Below, in pieces: positions 1 through 9,104 of a DNA stretch of 64,000 nucleotides; position 1 is the first letter of the stretch, and each line of letters opens with the position of its first letter. Source of the stretch: Balneola sp. Its GTDB lineage: Bacteria; Bacteroidota; Rhodothermia; Balneolales; Balneolaceae. The position numbers and the translations under genes were made by a program. Location: contig JAEPNB010000009.1 in NCBI GenBank assembly GCA_017643645.1, forward strand, positions 94,600 through 158,599, read 5' to 3'. A model generated the notes under the pieces. That model made no database searches and had not been told where the DNA came from. It was given only the letters and a program-made list of their open reading frames with translations.

Positions 1-17
1 AAAAAGGGAGACGACAA

Positions 18-1439
18 ATGAGTCAGTTTCTTCCGGATTTTATTCTCTCTTATTTACCCGATGCCATTCAATTAATTTATCTCATAGCCACAGCTTTTTT
101 TATTCGCGGATTGAAATTGCTTGGATCTCCTGCTACTGCCCGAAAGGGAAATCAGCTTGCAGCGACAGGAATGCTGATAGGGATCATAGTTACGCTGTTT
201 GATCAACAAATTGTTTCTTTTGAATGGATAATAGTCGGAGTTTTAACCGGTAGTTTGATAGGAATAATTCTGGCTAAAAAAGTTGCTATGACAGCCATGC
301 CGGAACTCGTAGCGGTTTTTAACGGATTTGGAGGCGGAGCGTCAGCTTTAGTATCTTGGGGAGAGCTCAGTAAATTTGCTGATCCGGCTGTAATGGAAGC
401 TTCAGGTCTGGTTACAACCGGACTTAGTATTTTCATTGGCTCTCTGACTTTGACAGGAAGTTTTGTGGCTTTTGGAAAGCTGAAAGGATTCATTTCAGGA
501 AATGCGATTACTTTCCCTGGATTGAATTTCATAAACATTGCTTCCATGATTGGAGTTGTAGTCCTGATCGGTGTTTTTACTTACAATCCTGCAAATCAAA
601 CTGTATTCTGGATCATTTTAGGGTTGTCGCTATTGATAGGTATCACTTCTGTAATCCCGATTGGTGGAGCCGATATGCCGGTAGTGATCTCATTATTAAA
701 TTCTTACTCCGGGCTTGCCGCTTCTATGGCCGGATTTGTACTCGGTAACAATTTGCTCATTGTTTCCGGTGCATTGGTGGGAGCTGCCGGATTGATTCTG
801 ACTCAGATCATGTGTAAAGCAATGAATCGATCTCTATTCAATGTGGTATTCGGAAGCTTTGGAGGAGATTCTTCTTCAGGACAAGATTCCGGATCGGGTG
901 GAGACAAAACCGTTCGGGAAACTTCTGCAACGGATCTTGCCATTCAGGTTGCATACGCCTCTAAAGTTGTAATTGTACCCGGCTATGGATTGGCCGTTGC
1001 TCAGGCTCAGCATATCATTAAAGAAGTAGCTACTAAACTAGAAGAACGCGGAGTACAAGTGAAGTATGGAATTCATCCGGTTGCAGGAAGAATGCCCGGA
1101 CATATGAATGTGTTGCTGGCTGAAGCCGATGTTCCGTATGATCAATTATATGACATGGATCAAATTAATCCTGAATTTGCATCAACAGATGTTGTGTTGG
1201 TGATCGGTGCAAATGATGTGGTAAATCCGATGGCAAAAACCTCACCCGGAAGTCCGATTTACGGAATGCCTATTCTGAATGTGGATGAAGCTAAACGAAC
1301 AATCGTATTTAAGAGGAGTTTAAGTTTTGGCTATGCAGGTATTGATAATCCTTTATTTTATACTGAAAAAAACCAAATGTTTTTCGGGGATGCTAAAAAA
1401 AGTTTACAAGCGTTGAATGAAGCATTGAATGATGTTTAA
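18..1439 (+). CDS. pntB: NAD(P) transhydrogenase subunit beta (PntB)
   Basis: Beta subunit of the proton-translocating NAD(P)+ transhydrogenase, an inner-membrane enzyme that uses the proton gradient to make NADPH from NADH. The 473 residues match the family (about 460). Residues ~10-280 form a run of hydrophobic membrane helices with the glycine-rich family pattern (FNGFGGGASALVS near residue 100). A Ser/Gly-rich linker follows at ~290, then the NADP-binding domain III with PGYG (~321), the GRMPGHMNVLLAEA segment and GANDVVNP (~397). A GGGAG-like ribosome site sits just upstream of the ATG. The alpha subunit gene(s) are expected immediately left of the window edge; this is inference, since only 17 bases are visible. 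Confidence 0.97.
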   Translation: MSQFLPDFILSYLPDAIQLIYLIATAFFIRGLKLLGSPATARKGNQLAATGMLIGIIVTLFDQQIVSFEWIIVGVLTGSLIGIILAKKVAMTAMPELVAVFNGFGGGASALVSWGELSKFADPAVMEASGLVTTGLSIFIGSLTLTGSFVAFGKLKGFISGNAITFPGLNFINIASMIGVVVLIGVFTYNPANQTVFWIILGLSLLIGITSVIPIGGADMPVVISLLNSYSGLAASMAGFVLGNNLLIVSGALVGAAGLILTQIMCKAMNRSLFNVVFGSFGGDSSSGQDSGSGGDKTVRETSATDLAIQVAYASKVVIVPGYGLAVAQAQHIIKEVATKLEERGVQVKYGIHPVAGRMPGHMNVLLAEADVPYDQLYDMDQINPEFASTDVVLVIGANDVVNPMAKTSPGSPIYGMPILNVDEAKRTIVFKRSLSFGYAGIDNPLFYTEKNQMFFGDAKKSLQALNEALNDV

Positions 1440-1484
1440 CGCTTTAATTCTTACCTTAAAGTAAACTTTATTAATACCGAAATT

Positions 1485-1979
1485 TTGAACAAAAATATTG
1501 TAATAATATTCTTCCTGACTTCCGTTCTTTTCATCTCTTGTATCAATGAGAGCAGCTTTGAATGTAATGCTGACTTCAATCTTGATGTTGATTCAACTCA
1601 GTTAGCTAAGGATATAAATATAATCGATTCTTATTTAGCTGACAGTTCAATTGTTGCAATTGAAGACCCAACTGGTTTACGCTATGTTATCAATAAGCAA
1701 GGAAGTGGATTTGCACCATCACTTTGTAATGTTGTTACTGTTGATTATGAAGCAATTTTGATGAGTGATGGAGAAGTTGTGGACCGCAGCTTAACTCCTG
1801 CAACTTTTAACTTATCCGCATTGATTACCGGATGGAAAATCGGACTACCTAAAATTACAACCGGAGGCGTCATCACTTTGTATGTTCCTTCTGTGTATGC
1901 TTATGGAAGCTCCAGAGTTCAAAATATACCCCCAAATTCCAATCTGATCTTTGAAATTAATTTGCTTGATGTGAATTAA
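1485..1979 (+). CDS. FKBP-type peptidyl-prolyl isomerase-like lipoprotein (first of tandem pair)
   Basis: 164-residue secreted lipoprotein starting at TTG. The signal ends in LFISC, so Cys19 is the likely lipidated residue (F at -3 is tolerated in this group). From ~residue 62 it has the FKBP fold pattern: GLRYVI, VTVDYEA, GEVVDRS, the ITGWKIGLPKI helix with the pocket Trp, and VPSVYAYGS. Family knowledge suggests cis-trans prolyl isomerase or chaperone activity in the envelope. Cys27 and Cys81 are matched by cysteines at identical spacing in the downstream paralogue. It lies 45 bp after pntB and 81 bp before its paralogue, so it could be co-transcribed with either. Activity is unproven. Confidence 0.85.
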   Translation: MNKNIVIIFFLTSVLFISCINESSFECNADFNLDVDSTQLAKDINIIDSYLADSSIVAIEDPTGLRYVINKQGSGFAPSLCNVVTVDYEAILMSDGEVVDRSLTPATFNLSALITGWKIGLPKITTGGVITLYVPSVYAYGSSRVQNIPPNSNLIFEINLLDVN

Positions 1980-2060
1980 TTAATAGCGGATGTACAATCT
2001 GTTGAATTTTTTTATTTAAATCGTTTTTAAAAAATAACCTCAATTACTATTCCTTTTATT

Positions 2061-2543
2061 TTGAAATTTTTATTCCTCTCTTTATCCATATTAATTTTAG
2101 CAAGTGGCTGTGACCGAAACTCTGGTTGTAATATTGGACTCAATCTTACCGCTGATGAACAAAAACTGGAATCTGATATTCAGGAAATAGATAATTTTCT
2201 TTCTGAAAATAATATTGAAGCTCAGACTCACCCAACAGGATTAAGATATATTATTAATGATTTTGGTTCCGGAGCTAACCCGGAGATTTGTGATATAATC
2301 ACGTTTGATTTCGTTGGAAGAATGTTATCTGACAGCACCATCGTTGAACAGTCTGACGCCTCTGTTAGATTTGGCTTGTTCAGGCTTATTGAAGGCTTCA
2401 AAATTGGGATTCCTCTGATTAAAGAAGGCGGATCCATTACCTTGTTTATTCCCTCAGAATATGGGTATGAAGAAGGCGGACCGGGAGGGGTTCCTTCCAC
2501 TACAAATCTGATCTTTGATGTGGACTTGGTCAATGTTGAATAG
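2061..2543 (+). CDS. FKBP-type isomerase-like lipoprotein (second of tandem pair)
   Basis: 160-residue paralogue of the preceding protein, also starting at TTG. Lipobox ASGC makes Cys17 the lipid attachment residue. The FKBP pattern runs from ~residue 58: GLRYIIND, ITFDFVGR, LIEGFKIGIPLI, FIPSEYGY. The pocket Trp of the first copy (GWKIGL) is Phe here (GFKIGI), and the GEVVD Asp position is Glu (STIVE), so active-site chemistry may be weaker or altered. Cys23 and Cys77 keep the 54-residue spacing seen in the first copy. The arrangement suggests local duplication followed by divergence. Confidence 0.83.
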   Translation: MKFLFLSLSILILASGCDRNSGCNIGLNLTADEQKLESDIQEIDNFLSENNIEAQTHPTGLRYIINDFGSGANPEICDIITFDFVGRMLSDSTIVEQSDASVRFGLFRLIEGFKIGIPLIKEGGSITLFIPSEYGYEEGGPGGVPSTTNLIFDVDLVNVE

Positions 2544-2545
2544 GC

Positions 2546-2580
2546 CAAAAATCTACTTTCTGATTTAGAAAGATTTGTTT
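2546..2580. terminator. imperfect hairpin between convergent genes
   Basis: AATCT-a-CTTTCT pairs with AGAAAGATT around a short loop, followed by TGTTTTC. It lies between the convergent FKBP gene and the MFS gene. It is a weak candidate terminator because the stem has a bulge and the U tract is poor. Confidence 0.35.
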
Positions 2581-2601
2581 TCACATTAAAATCTGCAACT
2601 A

Positions 2602-3855
2602 TTAAAACTTATCCTTTTTATAGCTTTGCATGGCTTTTAAGAAGCATAAAGTGGACAGAATTCCGCAAATCATAAAAACAACAAACATAGCTTGAGAAGG
2701 CCCTTTTGGTCCGGTAAAAATATGGTCCATCAACCAACCGGTGACAGGTGGGCCGATTCCAAATCCCACTATACTTACAACGAACAGATAAATAGATCCG
2801 GCAACACCGCGCATTTTAGAACCCACAAAATCCTGGATCAAAGCTGCAGCTACACCGTTATAGGATGATGAAATTACGTTGGCTATTCCGATCAGTATTA
2901 AACCCATTAGAGCAGTTTCAGCAAATAACCCGAAATAGTATAACGGCAATCCGCCAAGAGCGGCCACTATTCCGGATATAAACCTCTTTTCTTCACCGAA
3001 TTTCATAGCCAGCTTATCCGCCATCCAACCGGAAAGATTTACACTGACTCCGGTTGCAAACATAAACCAACCATAACTACTGATCAGATTTGAGGAATCA
3101 AATACATCCGTTAATATGGTTCCGATAAAAGCCAAAATGGAATACCCACTTAATGCCAGTAACGAAAACCCCATCAGGTGATAACGAACGGTTGGCTTTC
3201 TCAGAATAAATGAAAGAACTTCAAAAAAGCTTTGATCAGGAACCCCTGCATTTTCCGACTTTTCTCTGGATGGTTCTTTCAACAAAAAATATCCGAGAAC
3301 TGCTAGCCCAACTCCGGGTAATCCAACTGATTTTAATGCAATTCGCCAGTCGTAATTTTCAGCAATAGTTCCACCTATCAAAAAAGAAAGTCCCACACCG
3401 ATAAAGATTCCTGAAGCGTACACCGAAAAAACTCTGGCTCTGTGCTTCGGCTTAAAATAATCTGCTAAGAGCGAATATACCGACGGACTTAATGCAGATT
3501 GACTAACTCCAATTGCAAATCTTGCAGAAACAAGGAAAGCGAAGGAATTCGCAAAACCGCTCGCAAAGGTCATCATACTCCAGATCAACAATCCCGACAG
3601 GATTATATACTTTCTTGAAAAACGGTCTGCCATTCTTCCCATAAAAATTCCACAGAAAGCATATACCAGAGAAAAAGCCGGTCCGTAAAGAACTCCCACT
3701 TGAGTATTCGAAAAATTCAGATCTACTCTTATCTGTGATGCAAGCACCGCTATGATCTGCCTGTCTACAAAACTACAAATATAGATCAGCATCAACGTGA
3801 GCAACGCTATTAATGCGTAAATATCAGGACGATTATTTTTACCGGAAATATTCAT
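2602..3855 (-). CDS. MFS transporter, spinster-like
   Basis: 417-residue major facilitator with about 12 hydrophobic helices. The first helix carries FVDRQII, and the loop 2-3 motif is GRMADRFSRKYII (MFS signature G-x3-D-x2-[SG]-R-[KR]). The VDRQ start and ADYFKPKHRARVFS in the central loop resemble the spinster/sphingolipid-carrier-like branch common in marine Bacteroidota. The substrate cannot be told from sequence. It is read alone on the minus strand, divergent from nth. Confidence 0.9.
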   Translation of the reverse strand: MNISGKNNRPDIYALIALLTLMLIYICSFVDRQIIAVLASQIRVDLNFSNTQVGVLYGPAFSLVYAFCGIFMGRMADRFSRKYIILSGLLIWSMMTFASGFANSFAFLVSARFAIGVSQSALSPSVYSLLADYFKPKHRARVFSVYASGIFIGVGLSFLIGGTIAENYDWRIALKSVGLPGVGLAVLGYFLLKEPSREKSENAGVPDQSFFEVLSFILRKPTVRYHLMGFSLLALSGYSILAFIGTILTDVFDSSNLISSYGWFMFATGVSVNLSGWMADKLAMKFGEEKRFISGIVAALGGLPLYYFGLFAETALMGLILIGIANVISSSYNGVAAALIQDFVGSKMRGVAGSIYLFVVSIVGFGIGPPVTGWLMDHIFTGPKGPSQAMFVVFMICGILSTLCFLKAMQSYKKDKF

Positions 3856-3950
3856 GGCGGTAATTTAGAAACTATATTTCACATAAGTTCCTTATCTATG
3901 GTACAATCTTTATGTTTAGAATCTGAAATTGAATTAGAATGAAATTCATG

Positions 3951-3982
3951 GTCATTCCGCGGCGTATGCCCGGAACCTGGAT
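3951..3982. repeat. degenerate REP-like palindrome
   Basis: GTCATTCCGCGGCGTATGCC followed by CGGAACCTGGAT resembles a decayed copy of the widespread CATTCCCGC...GCGGGAAT intergenic palindrome (GGC-gtat-GCC core). It lies between the divergent MFS and nth genes. The assignment rests only on resemblance. Confidence 0.3.
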
Positions 3983-4032
3983 TTTATTCTTGTTGAAATC
4001 TGAATTGAACACAGCTTTAAAGAAATTTATAT

Positions 4033-4734
4033 ATGTCGAAGCAAAAACTGCCACGAAAAACAAAGAAACAAAAAGAACGAGCTCAAAAGATCTTAAACGA
4101 GCTCTATACGTATTACCCAAATCCTGAGTGTGAATTAGATCACCGAAATCCTTTTGAGCTGTTGATCGCCACTATTTTAAGTGCTCAATGCACCGACGTT
4201 CGGGTTAATAAAGTAACTCCTGAATTATTTGAAATCTATCCAACTCCGGAACTGATGAAAGACGCTCCCATTGAAGATCTGGAAGAGTTGGTAAGAACAA
4301 CCGGCTTCTTCAGAAATAAAGCGAAATCGTTAAAAGAAACGTCTACTATTTTAGCTGAAGAATTTGATGGTAAGGTTCCTCAAAATATGGACGATCTTTT
4401 AAAACTACGCGGAGCCGCTCGCAAAACAGCTAATGTTGTACTCGGAAATGCATTTGGTATAAACGAAGGCGTAGTAGTTGATACGCACGTTAAACGCTTC
4501 TCGAACAGGTTTGGATTGACGAAGCATAAATCGAATACCGACAAGATCGAACGTGATCTAATGGCATTATTTCCACAGGAAAACTGGACCGATCTATCTC
4601 ATTTAATGATCCATCATGGCCGCGGACCTTGTAAAGCAAGAATTTCGTCAGCTCCTGATCATCCACTTTGTGAAGAATATGGAATTAATTGTGAATGCCA
4701 AAAGATGAGAGCCAAAGAAAATGAAGCTAAATAA
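4033..4734 (+). CDS. nth: endonuclease III (DNA glycosylase/AP lyase)
   Basis: 233-residue base-excision repair enzyme that removes oxidised pyrimidines and nicks abasic sites. The HhH-GPD fold is clear: ATILSAQCTDVRVNKVTP near residue 50, catalytic Lys131 in RKTANVV, catalytic Asp150 in VVDTHVKR, and HHGR before the C-terminal cluster loop. Two oddities are visible. The helix-hairpin-helix reads LRGAARKTA instead of the usual LPGVGRKTA. The iron-sulphur cysteines C200, C213, C220 and C222 are spaced x12-x6-x1 rather than the canonical x6-x2-x5. The N-terminal 15 residues are Lys/Arg-rich. Confidence 0.95.
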   Translation: MSKQKLPRKTKKQKERAQKILNELYTYYPNPECELDHRNPFELLIATILSAQCTDVRVNKVTPELFEIYPTPELMKDAPIEDLEELVRTTGFFRNKAKSLKETSTILAEEFDGKVPQNMDDLLKLRGAARKTANVVLGNAFGINEGVVVDTHVKRFSNRFGLTKHKSNTDKIERDLMALFPQENWTDLSHLMIHHGRGPCKARISSAPDHPLCEEYGINCECQKMRAKENEAK

Positions 4735-4758
4735 CTTGATAATTTGTACAAATTAAGG

Positions 4759-4790
4759 TTGAATTGTAATCTAAATCAGCCTTATATTTA
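4759..4790 (+). promoter_or_regulatory. candidate Bacteroidota-type promoter for tRNA-Gly
   Basis: TTGA at 4759-4762 and TATATTTA at 4783-4790 are separated by 20 bp. This resembles the Bacteroidota primary-sigma pattern TTG-N19-21-TAnnTTTG, about 35 bp before the tRNA. The last G of the -7 box is A. It is a sequence match only. Confidence 0.4.
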
Positions 4791-4825
4791 GAGCCGTTTC
4801 AGAAATGAAGCGAACTTTACTGAAT

Positions 4826-4898
4826 GCGAGAATAGCTCAGTTGGTAGAGCACAACCTTGCCAAGGTTGGGGTCGCGAGTTCGAGTCTCGTTTCTCGCT
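4826..4898 (+). tRNA. tRNA-Gly (anticodon GCC)
   Basis: 73-nt cloverleaf. The acceptor arm GCGAGAA pairs with TTCTCGC; the D arm is GCTC...GAGC; the anticodon arm CAACC-TTGCCAA-GGTTG places GCC at 4859-4861; the T arm GCGAG-TTCGAGT-CTCGT carries the TTCGA loop. Discriminator base U at 4898 is typical of bacterial tRNA-Gly. CCA is not encoded. Confidence 0.97.
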
Positions 4899-4903
4899 CA
4901 AAC

Positions 4904-4936
4904 AAAAGCCTCTTAGAAAATCTAAGAGGCTTTTTT
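4904..4936. terminator. bidirectional intrinsic terminator (tRNA-Gly / katG)
   Basis: Perfect 10-bp stem GCCTCTTAGA/TCTAAGAGGC with an AAA loop. It is flanked by AAAA on the left and TTTTTT on the right, so it can end both the tRNA transcript (+) and the katG transcript (-), which stops 26 bp away. Confidence 0.93.
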
Positions 4937-4961
4937 GCTACTAGTTATTTGAATAAAATCC

Positions 4962-7190
<2,229 letters not shown>

Positions 7191-7238
7191 TTACAGTTTT
7201 AATCCATTAACAACATAAAAAATCATTTCATTCTATAT

Positions 7239-7255
7239 GATAGATATTCATTATC
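7239..7255. promoter_or_regulatory. possible metalloregulator-like imperfect palindrome upstream of katG
   Basis: GATAGATATTCATTATC, 61 bp upstream of katG, loosely resembles GATAAT...ATTATC Fur/PerR-family boxes. Two positions in the left half do not match, so this is a weak call. Confidence 0.2.
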
Positions 7256-7295
7256 GAGGCGTTAAAATCAATCTTACGATTTGGGTATATTTTAA

Positions 7296-8498
7296 ATGGA
7301 TTCTTCCTTTTCTTCTTCTATGAAAATTAGCTCCTCAATTCCTAAGCACATCTTACCTGTAATTGTATTCTCTCAATTTGCAGGAACTTCTCTTTGGTTC
7401 GCCGGTAATGCCGTTGTTCCGGAGCTCATCGCAGAACTGGATTTATTAGAGATGTTTGTGGGATTCATCACGATGGCTGTACAATCGGGATTTATCATTG
7501 GAACGTTGGTTTTTGCAGTCTTAAGTGTTGCTGACAGATTTTCTCCCGTGAAAGTATTTTTCGTGTGTTCTGTTTTGGGAGCGCTGGCAAACATTCTGAC
7601 CATTTACAGTTCAAATTTTACAGAAGTAATGTTGGCACGATTATTTACAGGTTTTTTTCTGGCAGGAATTTATCCCGTGGGAATGAAAATAGCTTCGGAC
7701 TGGCATAAAGAAGGTCTTGGAAAAGCTTTGGGATATTTAGTAGGTGCACTTGTTTTAGGAACGGCTTTCCCGCACTTTCTTAAATATCTGGGTGGCGATT
7801 TACCATGGAGATTTGTTATTGCAGGAACTTCTGTTCTTTCAGTGATCGGAGGCTTAATGCTTTTCTTTTCTGTTGCTGATGGTCCTTATCGCGTAAGAAG
7901 AAGTTCTTTCAAGCCTTCCATGTTTTTTTCTCTGTTTAAAAACTCAAACTTCCGTTCCGCTGCTTTCGGATACTTCGGGCATATGTGGGAACTGTACACG
8001 TTTTGGGCTTTCATTCCTACTTTGCTTGCATACTATGTTTTATCGAACCAAGGTTTCATAATAAATATCCCCTTGTGGTCGTCCATTATTATAGGTATAG
8101 GAGGAATAAGTTGCGCTGTTGGCGGATATATTTCTCTTAAAAAAGGAAGTAAGTTTGTTTCTAAGGTCTCCCTCTTTATATCAGGATTATGTTCCGTATT
8201 AATTCCATTTTTGTTTAATGCGCCGGTTTGGGTTTTTCTTGGACTTCTGTTGATTTGGGGAATATTTGTGATTCCTGACTCTCCGCAATTTTCTACACTT
8301 GTTGCTCAATCAACAGATAGTTCCTACATCGCTACCGGACTTACCATTGTGAACAGTATTGGCTTTGCCATAACCATTGTAAGTATCCAGCTTGTTAATT
8401 TGATGTGGGCACATTTTCAAAGTCCGTTGGTATTTTTGGTGATTTTTGTTGGCCCGCTATGTGGTCTATTAGCCATTACCAGATATAAAGTTTCATAA
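7296..8498 (+). CDS. MFS transporter (CynX/NimT-like)
   Basis: 400-residue major facilitator with about 12 helices. The N-terminal helix (FSQFAGTSLWFAGNAVVPEL) and the RLFTGFFLAGIYPVGMKIASDW segment are typical of the cyanate/nitrate-porter-like branch of MFS proteins; the substrate is unknown. The ATG at 7296 gives a Ser-rich eight-residue leader, and a second Met at residue 9 is an alternative start. Divergent from katG across 117 bp, it may share a regulatory region with it. Confidence 0.88.
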   Translation: MDSSFSSSMKISSSIPKHILPVIVFSQFAGTSLWFAGNAVVPELIAELDLLEMFVGFITMAVQSGFIIGTLVFAVLSVADRFSPVKVFFVCSVLGALANILTIYSSNFTEVMLARLFTGFFLAGIYPVGMKIASDWHKEGLGKALGYLVGALVLGTAFPHFLKYLGGDLPWRFVIAGTSVLSVIGGLMLFFSVADGPYRVRRSSFKPSMFFSLFKNSNFRSAAFGYFGHMWELYTFWAFIPTLLAYYVLSNQGFIINIPLWSSIIIGIGGISCAVGGYISLKKGSKFVSKVSLFISGLCSVLIPFLFNAPVWVFLGLLLIWGIFVIPDSPQFSTLVAQSTDSSYIATGLTIVNSIGFAITIVSIQLVNLMWAHFQSPLVFLVIFVGPLCGLLAITRYKVS

Positions 8499-8575
8499 CC
8501 AAGGAATTTCTAAGTTTTACTTTCTGTTTGGATACTGAAATAAATAAACAACAATAACTAAATAAGGGTATTACT

Positions 8576-9004
8576 ATGCCAGTTAAAAAAGCATCAGCCG
8601 TGTGGAACGGAAACCTGAAAGAAGGAAGCGGATCTATTAATTCAGAAAGCGGAGTCTTATCTGAAGCTGCTTTTACTTTTGCATCCAGATTTGAAGATGA
8701 AGGAAAATCTAATCCCGAAGAACTAATTGGCGCAGCACATGCCGGTTGTTACTCCATGGCATTATCTAATGAATTACACAGCGCCGGTCACAATTCCAAA
8801 AGCGTCTCGACCAATGCAGATGTATCTTTAGAAATGGTAGATGGAACGCCTACAATCACAAAGATCAAATTGACAACCAAAGCAGATGTTCCGGGATTAA
8901 GCGATAGTGAATTCCAAAAAATTGCATCTGCTACCAAAGAAGCATGCCCGGTTTCCCGTGCTCTTGCAAGTGTGGATATTGAGTTAGATGCTTCTCTCGC
9001 ATGA
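8576..9004 (+). CDS. osmC: OsmC family peroxiredoxin
   Basis: 142-residue cytoplasmic thiol peroxidase acting on organic hydroperoxides. The two redox cysteines of the family are visible: Cys58 in AAHAGCYSMALS (peroxidatic) and Cys124 in KEACPVSRAL (resolving). The full-length KKASAVWNG N terminus and the 142-residue size match the OsmC rather than the Ohr subgroup. A purine-rich AAGGG lies upstream of the ATG. It is a single gene closed by a terminator, near katG. Confidence 0.95.
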   Translation: MPVKKASAVWNGNLKEGSGSINSESGVLSEAAFTFASRFEDEGKSNPEELIGAAHAGCYSMALSNELHSAGHNSKSVSTNADVSLEMVDGTPTITKIKLTTKADVPGLSDSEFQKIASATKEACPVSRALASVDIELDASLA

Positions 9005-9033
9005 CTTTAATTTTTACTTAAATTTTCACTTAT

Positions 9034-9065
9034 AAAGCCATTCCAATGTGAATGGCTTTTTTTTT
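9034..9065 (+). terminator. intrinsic terminator after osmC
   Basis: AAAGCCATTC / GAATGGCTTT stem with a CAATGT loop, followed by a run of nine T residues, 30 bp after the osmC stop. Confidence 0.92.
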
Positions 9066-9104
9066 GGGCTTTAGAATGCTATAATGAGGTAATTATTTTC
9101 TATC

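Noticed and set aside
3896..4120. Minus-strand 74-codon frame with a hydrophobic stretch upstream of nth
   Set aside because: It overlaps the nth start on the opposite strand; the hydrophobic part is a reflection of Lys/Glu-rich coding and the intergenic repeat.
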